The notes under the pieces are model-generated. The model searched no databases. It had not been told where the DNA came from and saw only the letters and a list, made by a program, of their open reading frames with translations. From CAYYWP01 sp050176585 (GTDB lineage Bacteria; Desulfobacterota; Binatia; HRBIN30; CADEER01), in NCBI GenBank assembly GCA_050176585.1, contig JBFXHX010000008.1, forward strand, positions 1 to 64,000: a stretch of DNA of 64,000 bases, written 5' to 3'. The position numbers and the translations under genes are program-made. Shown piece by piece: positions 1 to 8,782 of this stretch (within the stretch, counting starts at the first letter, position 1; each line of letters opens with the position of its first letter).

Positions 1-3000
1 GCTTGCGCGCTCCTGATCCTCGGCTTGGTGGCGGCGAGCGTGCGCCCGTTGATCGAACGGCAGTTGAGCAGCGCGCTGCGGACGCCGGTGACGATCCAGA
101 GCTTGGCGATCAAGCCTTGGCGAGCCGTCGTCGACGCGCATCGGGTCGCCGTCGGCCCGCCGGAGGCAGGGCTGTCCGCCGCGCGGGTGACCATCGCGGC
201 GGACCTGTGGGGCGTGTTGCACGGCGACATCAACATCGATCGCGTCGTGTGCTCGGGAATCAGCGCGACCGTCGCCATCGACGATAGCTCGCACGTCACC
301 GTCGCCGGCCTGCCGGAGCGGCCGCGCGCTGCAGATCGGCCCCACACCGCGGCCGCGCGGCAGGTGCGTATCCGAGAGCTGGTGGCCACGGACGCAACGG
401 TGCGCGTGCGCCACGCCATACAGGGCACGCCGCAGACCGTCAGGGTGCAGCTCGACTCACTGCACGCGACGAACATAGCGCTGGCGACGGATGGCAGTGG
501 CCTGCGCTTGGACGCCATCGCACGTGGGGACGCCGAAGATCTGCCACTCGAGGCGCGCGCGAGCGTGTGGCCGGCTGGTGACACGCGAGGCGTGGCAGTC
601 CGCGTGGATTTCCGAGATGTGGTCGTGCCCAATAGGCTGCTGGAGCTGCCGCCGAGCTTGGCGCGTTTCGCCGGCACGCTCGATGGCTCACTGACGTACC
701 GCGGCGATCCGCTCCAACGCGAGCACGGGCTGGAGCTCTCCGCGCGGATACGATCCGCGCGCCTGTCGGGCCGCGCCGATACAATGCTCCTCGCGCAGGA
801 TATCGAAGTCGACGGCCTGCGGGTCGATCTCACCAATCGACACATCCATCTCGGCACGATCACGGTCGAGGCCCCGCAGCTCACGGCCGCGGTGACATCC
901 GACGGCATGGTGCTCCCGGTCGAGTCCGATGCGGGCCAGCCGCCGACAGCGAAGGCGTTCGCGGTGGTCGGCGGGCGCATCGACGTGACCGGCGGGCAAC
1001 TCACGGTGCGCCGCGGCGGAGAGCGGTACGCGCTCGCGATCGACTCGGCACGTGTCGCCGGGTTCTCGCCGGAGAGCGGGGCAACCGTCCAACTGGACGC
1101 GCGCACGCCGGAAGGAGGCGCGGTCCAAGTCTCCGGCGCACTTCGCCTGGCCCCCGTTTCGACCGACCTCGAGCTGAGCGGCACGGATATCGAGATCGCC
1201 AAGCTCATGCCCCTGGCGCCACAGCTGCCCGCGCGCATCACCGGCGGCCGCGCTTCCGGGACGGTCACTGGAATCGGCACGGACCGACTGCGCGTGGACG
1301 CGAGCGTGCGGGCGCTGCGCGCCACCGGCGACGCGGGATCAGCCTTTGCAGCGCAAACCATCACCCTCGCCGGCACGGAGCTGGAACTCGCACGGGCGCG
1401 GATCGACCTCGGAACGATCGAGGTGAAGTCGCCGACCATCACGAGCGTTTTGACCGAGGACGGTTTGGTGCTGCCGATCGAGGAACGGAACGACGGCGGC
1501 ATCGCGAAAGGCCCGGCATGGGCACTGTCCGGCGGCCAGGTACGCGTGAGCGGTGGGAAGCTGATCGTGCAGAGCGACGCACGCCGCTACGAGCTGGCGC
1601 TGGAATCGGGCCGGTTCGACGGCGTCACCAGCGATCGCATCAACCGGATCGAGCTCACGGCCACGGGCCCGGAGGGGGGCGCGCTCAGCGTCACCGGCGC
1701 GATGCATCTCACGCCGCCCGACGTGGACCTCGGCGTCAGCGCCCGCGCAATTGGACTCGCGGCACTCACGGACATCCTGCCCGCGCTGCCGCTGCGCATT
1801 GCGCGGGGCACCGCGTCGGGAACGCTGTCCGTCGAGGGGCCGCCCGAAAAGCTGATGCTGCGAGGCGATGTGCAACTCTACGATCTCCACACCGCCCCGC
1901 CCGCCGCGAGGCGCCCCGAGGAGGTGTTGGCCGTACATCGTGTCGAGGCGTCGCTCTCGGTCGACTGGGCGCGCCGCAGCGTGGAAGTCGGGAAGCTCGA
2001 GCTGAGTTATCCGTACATCATGGTCGAGCGCTCGGCCGAAGCGTTGTTCCCGTATTCGGCGCTGGCGCGGAATACCGCGGACGCGCGAGCGGGCGACCCG
2101 GAGCCGCGCCCGATCGGCACAGAGCCGCCGCCGGCCGACGCGATGCCTCCTCCGCCGGATGCTTCGCTCGACATTTCGATAAGGGAGCTGACCGTCGTCG
2201 GCGGCCGCCTGGAGTTCATCGACCGCACCGTCCAGCCCGAGTACTGGACCGCATTGGCGGATCTGTCCCTCACCGCGAGCCGGGTGGCGCTACCGGGCCC
2301 AGAGGGCCCAGACGTGGCCACCTTCCGCGTCACCGCGCTCCAGGACGAGCTCAACCCGATTGAGATCACCGGTGAAGCCGAAGGGGACGCCTGGCGCGTC
2401 CGCGTCGATCTCCGGAGTCTGTTCCTCCCGACCCTGAACGCGTACTTGGCGCCGATCATCGGCTACAAAGCGGATCGCGGCGTGCTGTCGCTCGAAGTCG
2501 ACGGCCGCGTCTCCCCCGACAACCTGCACGCGACCAACTATCTCACCTTGCGCAACGTATCGGTGACGCAAACCGGCCTCGACGTCATCCAGCGCGATAC
2601 TGGCGTGCCGCTGCCGATCGCGCTGGCGTTGTTGAAGAATCCCCAGGGGACGATCGGGCTCGCGGTGCCGACCGAGGGCGATCCGCGCGCGCGCACTTTC
2701 CGCCTGGGCTCCTTCGTGAATCAGGCGCTGAGCAAAGCCGTGCTGGGGGCGCTCGCGTCGCCGCTCAAGCTGCTGGGGCTGCTGTTCGGGCGCGAGGGAC
2801 CGACCCGCGCGCTAGCCATCGATCCTGTTCCGTTTGCCGCTGGCAGCAGCACACTGCACGAGGCCGCGCAGACCCGGCTCGCCCAGATCGCCCGGATTCT
2901 CGCCGCGCATACCGAGCTGACGCTCGTAGCGAAGCCGGACATCTCGCCGCAGGACGAGGCAGCGGTGGGGGGTGCCGGGCTGCAGGCGCTGGCGGATAGA

Positions 3001-3165
3001 CGCGCCGCGGTCGTAACCCAGGCGCTTGTGGGTGGGGCCATTCAGCCGCGGCTGGCGAAAAAACGCCTGGTGATGGTGCCGTGGGAGCCGCCATCGGATG
3101 GCGCGTTGCCCGAGCGCACCGGCGTCTATGTCGAGCTGCAGCTCAGCGCCGATTACGGCAACTGA
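1..3165 (+). CDS. DUF748 (AsmA-like) envelope protein, 5' truncated
   Basis: The reading frame is open to base 1. The first visible residues (ACALLILGLVAA) look like the end of an N-terminal membrane helix, so the true start lies outside the window; 1054 residues are visible. The body is long, beta-rich and low in cysteine, as in the DUF748/AsmA superfamily of inner-membrane-anchored periplasmic proteins thought to act in outer-membrane lipid or protein homeostasis. A Pro-rich spacer (about 2090-2165) precedes the C-terminal DUF748 part. The last 110 residues, after a loop at about 2780, resemble an OmpA-type end (PVPFAAGSSTLHEAAQ). Two blocks repeat with an offset of exactly 186 codons: HLGTITVEAP near 847 and DLGTIEVKSP near 1405. 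It is followed by tatA on the same strand. Family assignment is good; the precise role is unknown. Confidence 0.85.
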   Translation, partial: ACALLILGLVAASVRPLIERQLSSALRTPVTIQSLAIKPWRAVVDAHRVAVGPPEAGLSAARVTIAADLWGVLHGDINIDRVVCSGISATVAIDDSSHVTVAGLPERPRAADRPHTAAARQVRIRELVATDATVRVRHAIQGTPQTVRVQLDSLHATNIALATDGSGLRLDAIARGDAEDLPLEARASVWPAGDTRGVAVRVDFRDVVVPNRLLELPPSLARFAGTLDGSLTYRGDPLQREHGLELSARIRSARLSGRADTMLLAQDIEVDGLRVDLTNRHIHLGTITVEAPQLTAAVTSDGMVLPVESDAGQPPTAKAFAVVGGRIDVTGGQLTVRRGGERYALAIDSARVAGFSPESGATVQLDARTPEGGAVQVSGALRLAPVSTDLELSGTDIEIAKLMPLAPQLPARITGGRASGTVTGIGTDRLRVDASVRALRATGDAGSAFAAQTITLAGTELELARARIDLGTIEVKSPTITSVLTEDGLVLPIEERNDGGIAKGPAWALSGGQVRVSGGKLIVQSDARRYELALESGRFDGVTSDRINRIELTATGPEGGALSVTGAMHLTPPDVDLGVSARAIGLAALTDILPALPLRIARGTASGTLSVEGPPEKLMLRGDVQLYDLHTAPPAARRPEEVLAVHRVEASLSVDWARRSVEVGKLELSYPYIMVERSAEALFPYSALARNTADARAGDPEPRPIGTEPPPADAMPPPPDASLDISIRELTVVGGRLEFIDRTVQPEYWTALADLSLTASRVALPGPEGPDVATFRVTALQDELNPIEITGEAEGDAWRVRVDLRSLFLPTLNAYLAPIIGYKADRGVLSLEVDGRVSPDNLHATNYLTLRNVSVTQTGLDVIQRDTGVPLPIALALLKNPQGTIGLAVPTEGDPRARTFRLGSFVNQALSKAVLGALASPLKLLGLLFGREGPTRALAIDPVPFAAGSSTLHEAAQTRLAQIARILAAHTELTLVAKPDISPQDEAAVGGAGLQALADRRAAVVTQALVGGAIQPRLAKKRLVMVPWEPPSDGALPERTGVYVELQLSADYGN

Positions 3166-3315
3166 GCGCGTCCGCAGCGGAGCGACCTCCTCACCCGGCC
3201 TGGCCCAACGCATCGGGCCGCCCGGCCACGCGCCACGCCTGCAGCCGATCGAAACGAGCCGCCGGAATCGTGCACTGGGGCGAGCCATGCTATCCTCGGC
3301 CGCGGAGGACCTGGC

Positions 3316-3507
3316 ATGTTTGGATTCGGCGCCACCGAGCTGGTGATCATTGCGGTCGTGGCCCTGTTGATCTTCGGACCCCGCAAGCTGCCGGAGCTCG
3401 GGGCAGCCCTCGGCAAAGGGATTCAGGGCTTTCGCAAGGCGGTGAAGGACGAGGGCGACGAAGCACGGAAGCCGCCGCAAAAGCTCGACGGGCCGCCCTC
3501 CAACTGA
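3316..3507 (+). CDS. tatA: Sec-independent protein translocase subunit TatA
   Basis: A 63-residue protein with the TatA plan: a short N-terminal transmembrane helix (FGATELVIIAVVALLIFG), the FGP hinge, then an amphipathic helix (KLPELGAALGKGIQGFRKAV) and a short charged tail. TatA oligomers form the variable pore that moves folded twin-arginine substrates across the inner membrane with TatBC. The start is ATG with GGAGG 5-9 bases upstream. No tatB or tatC lies next to it, so it is an orphan tatA/E-type gene, placed between two envelope genes. The TatA rather than TatB call rests on the short length and FGP motif. Confidence 0.93.
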   Translation: MFGFGATELVIIAVVALLIFGPRKLPELGAALGKGIQGFRKAVKDEGDEARKPPQKLDGPPSN

Positions 3508-3515
3508 GTCTGAAC

Positions 3516-4289
3516 GTGCCAGCGCTCTGGATTGCAATCGCGGCATTACTGCTCGCCGGAGGGGCTCCTGCTGCCGTTTCCGCGCCACACATTGCAGCCG
3601 GTCCGCGGCCGCAGTCTGCGCCGCAGCAGCTCGAGTACCGCATAGCCTGGAACGGCATTCCCGCCGCGGGCGCGACCGTGGCGATCAAACCCGAGGGCAC
3701 CGAGGGGCGCTCGGGTTACGCGGTCGAGGCGACGGCCAGCACCAACAGGTTCGTCGATCTCTTCTGGAGCTTTCGCGGCACTGCAAAGGCCACCGTGCTC
3801 GCCGACGGCCTCGAGCCGTTGCAGTACGTCTACCGTCGGCGGACGCGCGACGTGCAGCAGGTGACCCGGATCGACTTCGATCCGGATGCGGATCTCGCGC
3901 GCGCGGTGTCGATCAAAGGCGAGCAGCGGCGCGAGATCGCGGTGGAAGGGGAATCGATCGTCGACCCGATCACCGCCATCGTCCGCGCTCAGCTGAGCGG
4001 CGCGAAGAGCGGCGACGTGCTCCGCTACGAGGTCTTCACTGGCGAATCGCGGTATCGAGTACAGCTGACGATCGGCGGTCCCGACTCGATCGAGGTCCCC
4101 GCCGGGCGTTTCCGCGCGTTGCGCGTGGTCCCGCAGGTGTGGAAGATCGGCCGCGACGAGCGCCTCGACGAGCGCTTGCGAAACGCCACCATCTGGGTGA
4201 GCGACGACCCCGCCCACACCGTGTTGCGCATTCGCAGCGAAGTAATGGTCGGCGCGGTAACGCTCGATTTGGTGAGGCTGGACGCGTAA
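3516..4289 (+). CDS. DUF3108 domain periplasmic protein
   Basis: I start it at GTG 3516, eight bases after the tatA stop, which gives 257 residues beginning with a signal peptide (MPALWIAIAALLLAGGAPAAVSA). Longer upstream extensions read back through tatA and are unlikely. After the signal comes a Pro/Gln-rich linker and then the DUF3108 fold: LEYRIAWNGIPAAGATVAI, a central strand region with LQYVYRRRTRDVQQVTRIDF, and the C-terminal TIWVSDDPAHTVLRIRSEVMVGAVTLDLVRL, typical of the family. Function is not established; family members are exported beta-rich proteins. It probably shares a transcript with tatA and the DUF748 gene. Confidence 0.8.
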   Translation: MPALWIAIAALLLAGGAPAAVSAPHIAAGPRPQSAPQQLEYRIAWNGIPAAGATVAIKPEGTEGRSGYAVEATASTNRFVDLFWSFRGTAKATVLADGLEPLQYVYRRRTRDVQQVTRIDFDPDADLARAVSIKGEQRREIAVEGESIVDPITAIVRAQLSGAKSGDVLRYEVFTGESRYRVQLTIGGPDSIEVPAGRFRALRVVPQVWKIGRDERLDERLRNATIWVSDDPAHTVLRIRSEVMVGAVTLDLVRLDA

Positions 4290-4296
4290 GCGCCCG

Positions 4297-5448
4297 TTAC
4301 ATGAAGGTCGCGAACACCGAGTCGGCGAACAGCAGGCCGCGCGCGGTGAGCCGCCAGCGGCCGTCGACGCGCTCCAGCATGCCATCGCGGCATAGTGCTT
4401 CGGCGTGGGGGAACGCGCTGTCGAAATCGACGCCGAAGCGATCCGCGAACGCATCCGCCGCCACGCCCTCCGTACACCGCAAGCCGAGAAAGGCGAATTC
4501 GCCGCGCGCTTGGGTGGCGCTGAGTCGCTCTTCGGACACCCGCGCGTGCCCGTCTGCGGCTACGCGCTCGATATAGCGGCGCGGCGAGCGCTCGTTGCTC
4601 CACCGGCTGCCCGGCGCCGGCAGGCGCGCGAACGAGTGCGCCCCAGCGCCGATCCCCAGGTACGCGCCGGCGCGCCAGTAGTTCAGGTTGTGCGCGCACT
4701 CGCGACCTGTGCGGGCGAAGTTCGAGATCTCGTAGGCGGCGTACCCGTGCTCGGCGAGCCGGGTGCGCGTGCGCGTGAACATCGCGAGCTCGTCTTCTTC
4801 AACGACCGGCGCGAGTGTCCCGTTGCGCCGCTGCGCGTGGAAGGCCGTGCCCTCTTCGTAGGTGAGGTTGTAGGCGGAGATGTGATCAGGCGCGAGCGCC
4901 AGCGCCGTGTTCAGATCGGCCTCCCAGTCCTCGGGGGTCTGCTCCGGTACGGCAAACATCAGGTCGAAACTCAGGTTCTTGAACCCGGCGAGACGCGCGG
5001 AGCCGATCGCGCTGATGGCCTGCTCGGCGCTGTGAATGCGCCCGAGGCTCGCGAGGTGCCGGGGGTCGAACGACTGCACCCCGAAGCTGATGCGGTTCAC
5101 GCCGACGGCGCGGATCGCTTGGAGCTTGACGGCATCGACCGTACCCGGATTCGCCTCAAGCGATACCTCGATCTCGGGTTGGACAGTGACCCATAGGTCG
5201 CGCACGGTATCGAGCACGCAGCCGATCGAGGCAGCGGCGAACAGCGACGGCGTGCCGCCGCCGAAAAAGATCGTCTGCACCACCCCGGTCGACCATTCCG
5301 GCCGCTCCGCCGCCCCGCGCAGCTCGGCGCGCAACGCCTCGACGTACGCGGCCTCCGGCCAGCGTTTCGCCGCGTAGGAGTTGAAGTCGCAGTACGGGCA
5401 CTTCGAATCGCAGTACGGGATGTGAACGTATACCGAAAACGGCGTCAC
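4297..5448 (-). CDS. hemW: HemW-like radical SAM heme chaperone
   Basis: A 383-residue protein with GTG start. The radical-SAM cluster motif CxxxCxxC is at residues 13-20 (PYCDSKCPYC), followed by the GGGTPS motif near residue 65 and the family motif HNLNYW near residue 255. The C-terminal third is the HemN/HemW winged region. HemW proteins were long annotated as oxygen-independent coproporphyrinogen oxidases but act as heme-binding chaperones that use SAM and a 4Fe-4S cluster. The lack of an N-terminal extension fits HemW rather than HemN. Convergent with the DUF3108 gene, with 7 bases between the stops. Confidence 0.93.
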   Translation of the reverse strand: MTPFSVYVHIPYCDSKCPYCDFNSYAAKRWPEAAYVEALRAELRGAAERPEWSTGVVQTIFFGGGTPSLFAAASIGCVLDTVRDLWVTVQPEIEVSLEANPGTVDAVKLQAIRAVGVNRISFGVQSFDPRHLASLGRIHSAEQAISAIGSARLAGFKNLSFDLMFAVPEQTPEDWEADLNTALALAPDHISAYNLTYEEGTAFHAQRRNGTLAPVVEEDELAMFTRTRTRLAEHGYAAYEISNFARTGRECAHNLNYWRAGAYLGIGAGAHSFARLPAPGSRWSNERSPRRYIERVAADGHARVSEERLSATQARGEFAFLGLRCTEGVAADAFADRFGVDFDSAFPHAEALCRDGMLERVDGRWRLTARGLLFADSVFATFM

Positions 5449-5645
5449 GAACTGATCATGCGCCAGCGCGGTTGATCAGACAATCGGGGTCCGCCACCAC
5501 CCGAATCGGGTCACGCCTCGTGCGCAGGAACGGCGGTGCGCGGCGCGTTTTCACCGTCAAATGATCGGCCCATGACCGTCCTGTGACATGGCTACCTGTA
5601 GAGTAGGCGCGTGGAATCAGGGAACTTTTCCCGGTCGGAGGGTTG

Positions 5646-6503
5646 ATGACGAACGCGGCTACATCAGCCGAAAGGGGCTTTCGCGATGGAGGCGCCTCAT
5701 TCTGGGGCGTTCACGTGGCCTGCCTGCTGGTCTTGTATACGGGTATCAGCTGGTCGGGGATCGCCATCGGCATCGCGCTGTACTGGGTGCGCATGTTCGG
5801 CATCACCGCCGGGTACCATCGGTATTTCGCACACCGGAGCTACCGCACCGGGCGTGTGTTTCAATGCGCGCTCGCCTTGCTCGGCACGCTGGCGCTGCAG
5901 AAGGGCGTGTTGTGGTGGGCAGCAAATCACCGCGTGCACCACAAGTACTCCGATCAGGAGGGCGATCCCCATTCGCCGCTGCGCAAGGGATTTTGGTGGT
6001 CGCACGTCGGCTGGATTCTCGTCCCCGACTACGAAAAGACGCAGTACGACCGCATCGCGGATATGGCGAAGTACCCGGAGCTGCGCTGGCTGAACCGGCA
6101 CTATCTGGTGCCGCCGATCGGCCTGGCGGTAGCGCTGTTTCTCATGGGCGGCCTTCCGTGGCTCGTCTGGGGCTTCTTCGTCAGCACGACCGTGCTGTGG
6201 CACGCGACGTTCACGATCAACTCCTTGGCGCATGTCTTCGGCAGCCGGCGCTATGACACGCCGGACGCCAGCCGCAACAACGTGTGGCTGGCGCTGCTGA
6301 CCATGGGCGAGGGCTGGCACAACAACCACCACCGCTACATGAACTCGGTGCGGCAGGGGTTCTTCTGGTGGGAGATCGACGCCAGTTATTGCGTGCTGAA
6401 GGTCCTGGAGCGCCTCGGGGTCGTTTGGGACCTGCACCTGCCCCCGCGCAAGCTGCTGGACATAGAAGCCGCCGCCCCGCCCGAGACCGCAGCGGCCGCG
6501 TAA
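5646..6503 (+). CDS. Membrane acyl desaturase (delta-9 / stearoyl-CoA type)
   Basis: A 285-residue integral membrane di-iron desaturase. The three histidine boxes are present: HRYFAHRS near residue 58, HRVHHKYSD near residue 97 and HNNHHRYMN near residue 225. Hydrophobic pairs around residues 18-50 and 155-190 supply the four membrane spans. It would insert a cis double bond into membrane acyl chains, using ferredoxin or another electron donor not seen here. I prefer ATG 5646 to TTG 5643 because GGAGG at 5637-5641 is then better spaced. The gene is alone in its unit; a strong hairpin containing its stop codon separates it from ilvD. Confidence 0.92.
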   Translation: MTNAATSAERGFRDGGASFWGVHVACLLVLYTGISWSGIAIGIALYWVRMFGITAGYHRYFAHRSYRTGRVFQCALALLGTLALQKGVLWWAANHRVHHKYSDQEGDPHSPLRKGFWWSHVGWILVPDYEKTQYDRIADMAKYPELRWLNRHYLVPPIGLAVALFLMGGLPWLVWGFFVSTTVLWHATFTINSLAHVFGSRRYDTPDASRNNVWLALLTMGEGWHNNHHRYMNSVRQGFFWWEIDASYCVLKVLERLGVVWDLHLPPRKLLDIEAAAPPETAAAA

Positions 6504-6527
6504 GGGCGCCGCTTGCGCGGCGCCCTT
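6502..6527. terminator. Bidirectional hairpin between desaturase and ilvD
   Basis: A perfect 11-bp stem (AAGGGCGCCGC and GCGGCGCCCTT) with a TTGC loop. It begins inside the desaturase TAA stop codon and ends 13 bases before the ilvD stop codon of the opposite strand. A and T bases at the stem base make it suitable for terminating both convergent genes. Confidence 0.8.
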
Positions 6528-6539
6528 CGCGCGGGATCC

Positions 6540-8207
6540 CTACGAAGTGACTGCGCCGCTCGATGCGGACGAGACCGTGCGCGCGTACTTGGCGAGTACG
6601 CCGCGGGTGTAACGCGGCACTGGCGGCCGCCAGTCCGCCAGGCGGGCGCGCAATTCCTCGTCAGCGAGCTCGACGTCCAGGCGGCGCGCCCGGATGTCGA
6701 ACACGATCGTATCCCCGTCGCGCACCGCAGCGATCGGTCCGCCGCGCGCCGCCTCCGGCGCCACGTGTCCGGCCATCAACCCGTGCGTGGCGCCGGAAAA
6801 GCGCCCGTCGGTGAGTAGGGCGACCGATTCGCCGAGCCCTTCCCCGACCAGCGCACCCGTCACCCCGAGCATCTCGCGCATGCCGGGCCCGCCAACCGGG
6901 CCTTCGTTGCGGATCACGACCACATCGCCGGGCTTGATCAGGCCTTGGCGGACCGCGGCGAAGGAGTCTTCCTCGCACTCGAACACGCGGGCCGGCCCGC
7001 GGTGCAGCATGCGCTCGTGCCCGGCCACTTTCACCACGCAGCCTTCGGGGGCGAGGTTGCCCTTTAGAATGACGAGGCCGCCGGTCGGCTTGAGGGGATC
7101 ATCGGGCCCGCGGACCACGATCTGGCCGGGCGTTTCGGTCGCGCGCTCCGCCTCGGCGCCGATCGTGCGCCCCGTCACGGTCATCGCGCCGGGATGAAGT
7201 TTTCCGGACTCGAGCAGCCGCCGGGCGACCAGCGCCACCCCACCCGCTGCATACAGATCCGCGGCGACAAATCGCCCGCCGGGCTTGAGGTCGCACAACA
7301 GCGGGGTGCGCGCGCTGATGCGATCGAAGTCGTCGATGTCCAGCGCCACGCCCGCCTCGTGCGCGATGGCCAGGAGGTGCAGGACGGCATTTGTCGAGCC
7401 GCCGGAAGCGCACACCCCGGTGATCGCGTTCTCGAACGCCTCACGGGTGAGCAGTTCGCGCGCCGTCACGCCACGTTCGAGCACTTGCATCACCAACTTG
7501 CCGCAGTCGTAAGCCACCGCATCCTTGAGACTGTCCATCGCCGGCACGCTGGCGCTCCCGATGGGCGAGATACCGAGCAGCTCCCCGGCCATCGCCATCG
7601 TATTGGCCGTGAACTGCCCCCCGCAGGCACCGGGTCCCGGGCAGGCGGCGTCCTCGACCGCGCGCAGACCCGCGGCATCGATCCGACCAGCCGCATACGC
7701 GCCGACCGCCTCGAACACGTCTTGAATGGTGAGGTCTTTGCCGTGGAGATGCCCCGGCGCGATCGATCCGCCGTAGAGCATGAGCGACGGCAGATCGAGG
7801 CGGGCCAGCGCCATGATCGTGCCGGGGATCGTCTTATCGCAGCCGGAGAGCGCGACGACCGCGTCGAAGAGATGTCCGCGGGTGACCAACTCGATCGAAT
7901 CGGCGATCACCTCACGGCTGACCAGCGAGGACTTCATCCCTTCGGTGCCCATCGAGACGCCATCCGACACCGCGACGGTATTGAATTCGATCGGCGTCCC
8001 GCCGGCCGCGCGGACGCCCTGTTTCACCCGCTCGGAGAGCCGGCGAAGGTGGAGGTTGCACGGCATCACCTCGATCCACGTATTCGCGACGCCCACGAGC
8101 GGCTTCGCCAGATCGGCATCGGTGAAGCCGACCGCCTTCAGCATGGCACGCGTCGGGGCCCGGCTGGGGCCGTCGAGCAGTGTGCGACTGCGGTGTCTGG
8201 GATCCAT
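6540..8207 (-). CDS. ilvD: Dihydroxyacid dehydratase
   Basis: 555 residues, normal for the family. It dehydrates 2,3-dihydroxy-isovalerate and -methylvalerate to the 2-keto acids in valine and isoleucine synthesis. The iron-sulfur ligands are in SGCDKTIPG and CPGPGACGGQFTANTMAM; the C-terminal signature GRFSGATHG is intact. ATG start with AAGGAG 7 bases upstream. No other ilv gene adjoins it. Confidence 0.97.
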   Translation of the reverse strand: MDPRHRSRTLLDGPSRAPTRAMLKAVGFTDADLAKPLVGVANTWIEVMPCNLHLRRLSERVKQGVRAAGGTPIEFNTVAVSDGVSMGTEGMKSSLVSREVIADSIELVTRGHLFDAVVALSGCDKTIPGTIMALARLDLPSLMLYGGSIAPGHLHGKDLTIQDVFEAVGAYAAGRIDAAGLRAVEDAACPGPGACGGQFTANTMAMAGELLGISPIGSASVPAMDSLKDAVAYDCGKLVMQVLERGVTARELLTREAFENAITGVCASGGSTNAVLHLLAIAHEAGVALDIDDFDRISARTPLLCDLKPGGRFVAADLYAAGGVALVARRLLESGKLHPGAMTVTGRTIGAEAERATETPGQIVVRGPDDPLKPTGGLVILKGNLAPEGCVVKVAGHERMLHRGPARVFECEEDSFAAVRQGLIKPGDVVVIRNEGPVGGPGMREMLGVTGALVGEGLGESVALLTDGRFSGATHGLMAGHVAPEAARGGPIAAVRDGDTIVFDIRARRLDVELADEELRARLADWRPPVPRYTRGVLAKYARTVSSASSGAVTS

Positions 8208-8336
8208 CGCTACTCCTTGGCTGGCAGCAGTGCTTAGCAGCGGACCACCGCCAAGGCGAGACGACGGATCGCACGCCGAGTCGTCGAAATCCCCACGGGC
8301 GTGGAGATCGCCGCGCGGGAGTAGGAGCGTATCAAA

Positions 8337-8381
8337 CGCGAAACGCCCCCGCCGGATGCACCGGATGGGGGGCGTTTCGCG
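8337..8381 (-). terminator. Terminator hairpin after the cold-shock gene
   Basis: Perfect 14-bp inverted repeat, arms 8337-8350 (CGCGAAACGCCCCC) and 8368-8381. The 17-base loop can form an inner CCGG/CCGG pairing. It lies 14 bases past the stop of the minus-strand csp gene, and the descending arm runs into TTTGAT. The T-tract is short, but position and stem strength support an intrinsic terminator. Confidence 0.75.
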
Positions 8382-8395
8382 AAACTGTTACGTGC

Positions 8396-8596
8396 TCAAA
8401 CTTTGGTGACGTTTGCCGCTTGCGGGCCTTTACGGCCGTCGGTCACGTCGAACTGGACGCGCTGACCCTGCTCCAGCGTCTTGAACCCGTCGCCAGAGAT
8501 GGCGCTGTAGTGCACGAAGACATCTTCGCCGTCGTCGCGGCTGATGAACCCGTACCCTTTTTCCGCACTGAACCACTTCACTGTTCCCTGTGCCAC
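8396..8596 (-). CDS. CspA-family cold-shock protein
   Basis: 66-residue single cold-shock domain with RNP1 (KGYGFI) and RNP2 (VFVHY), nearly full-length identical in plan to CspA-type RNA chaperones. It binds single-stranded RNA and DNA and melts mRNA structure. The start is GTG (reading MAQGTVKWF) with AGGAGG nine bases upstream. The 185-base upstream stretch to the histidine kinase gene holds no ORF and probably includes the untranslated leader through which such genes are often controlled. Confidence 0.96.
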   Translation of the reverse strand: MAQGTVKWFSAEKGYGFISRDDGEDVFVHYSAISGDGFKTLEQGQRVQFDVTDGRKGPQAANVTKV

Positions 8597-8782
8597 TGCT
8601 GCTTCCCTCCTTTAGGGGTCTTGCCCGGGAAGTTCCTGGTGCTGGAATGCGAAGCGGTTGTGCCGAAACCGATCCCGCCATGTGGCGCCAGAACGCGCTT
8701 CCCTACTGGGCGGCCCCCCTAGCGTATCCGGGGGAGCCCTGCAAGATTGGCGCAGCCACTTTGCAGACAGCCGATCCAACGT

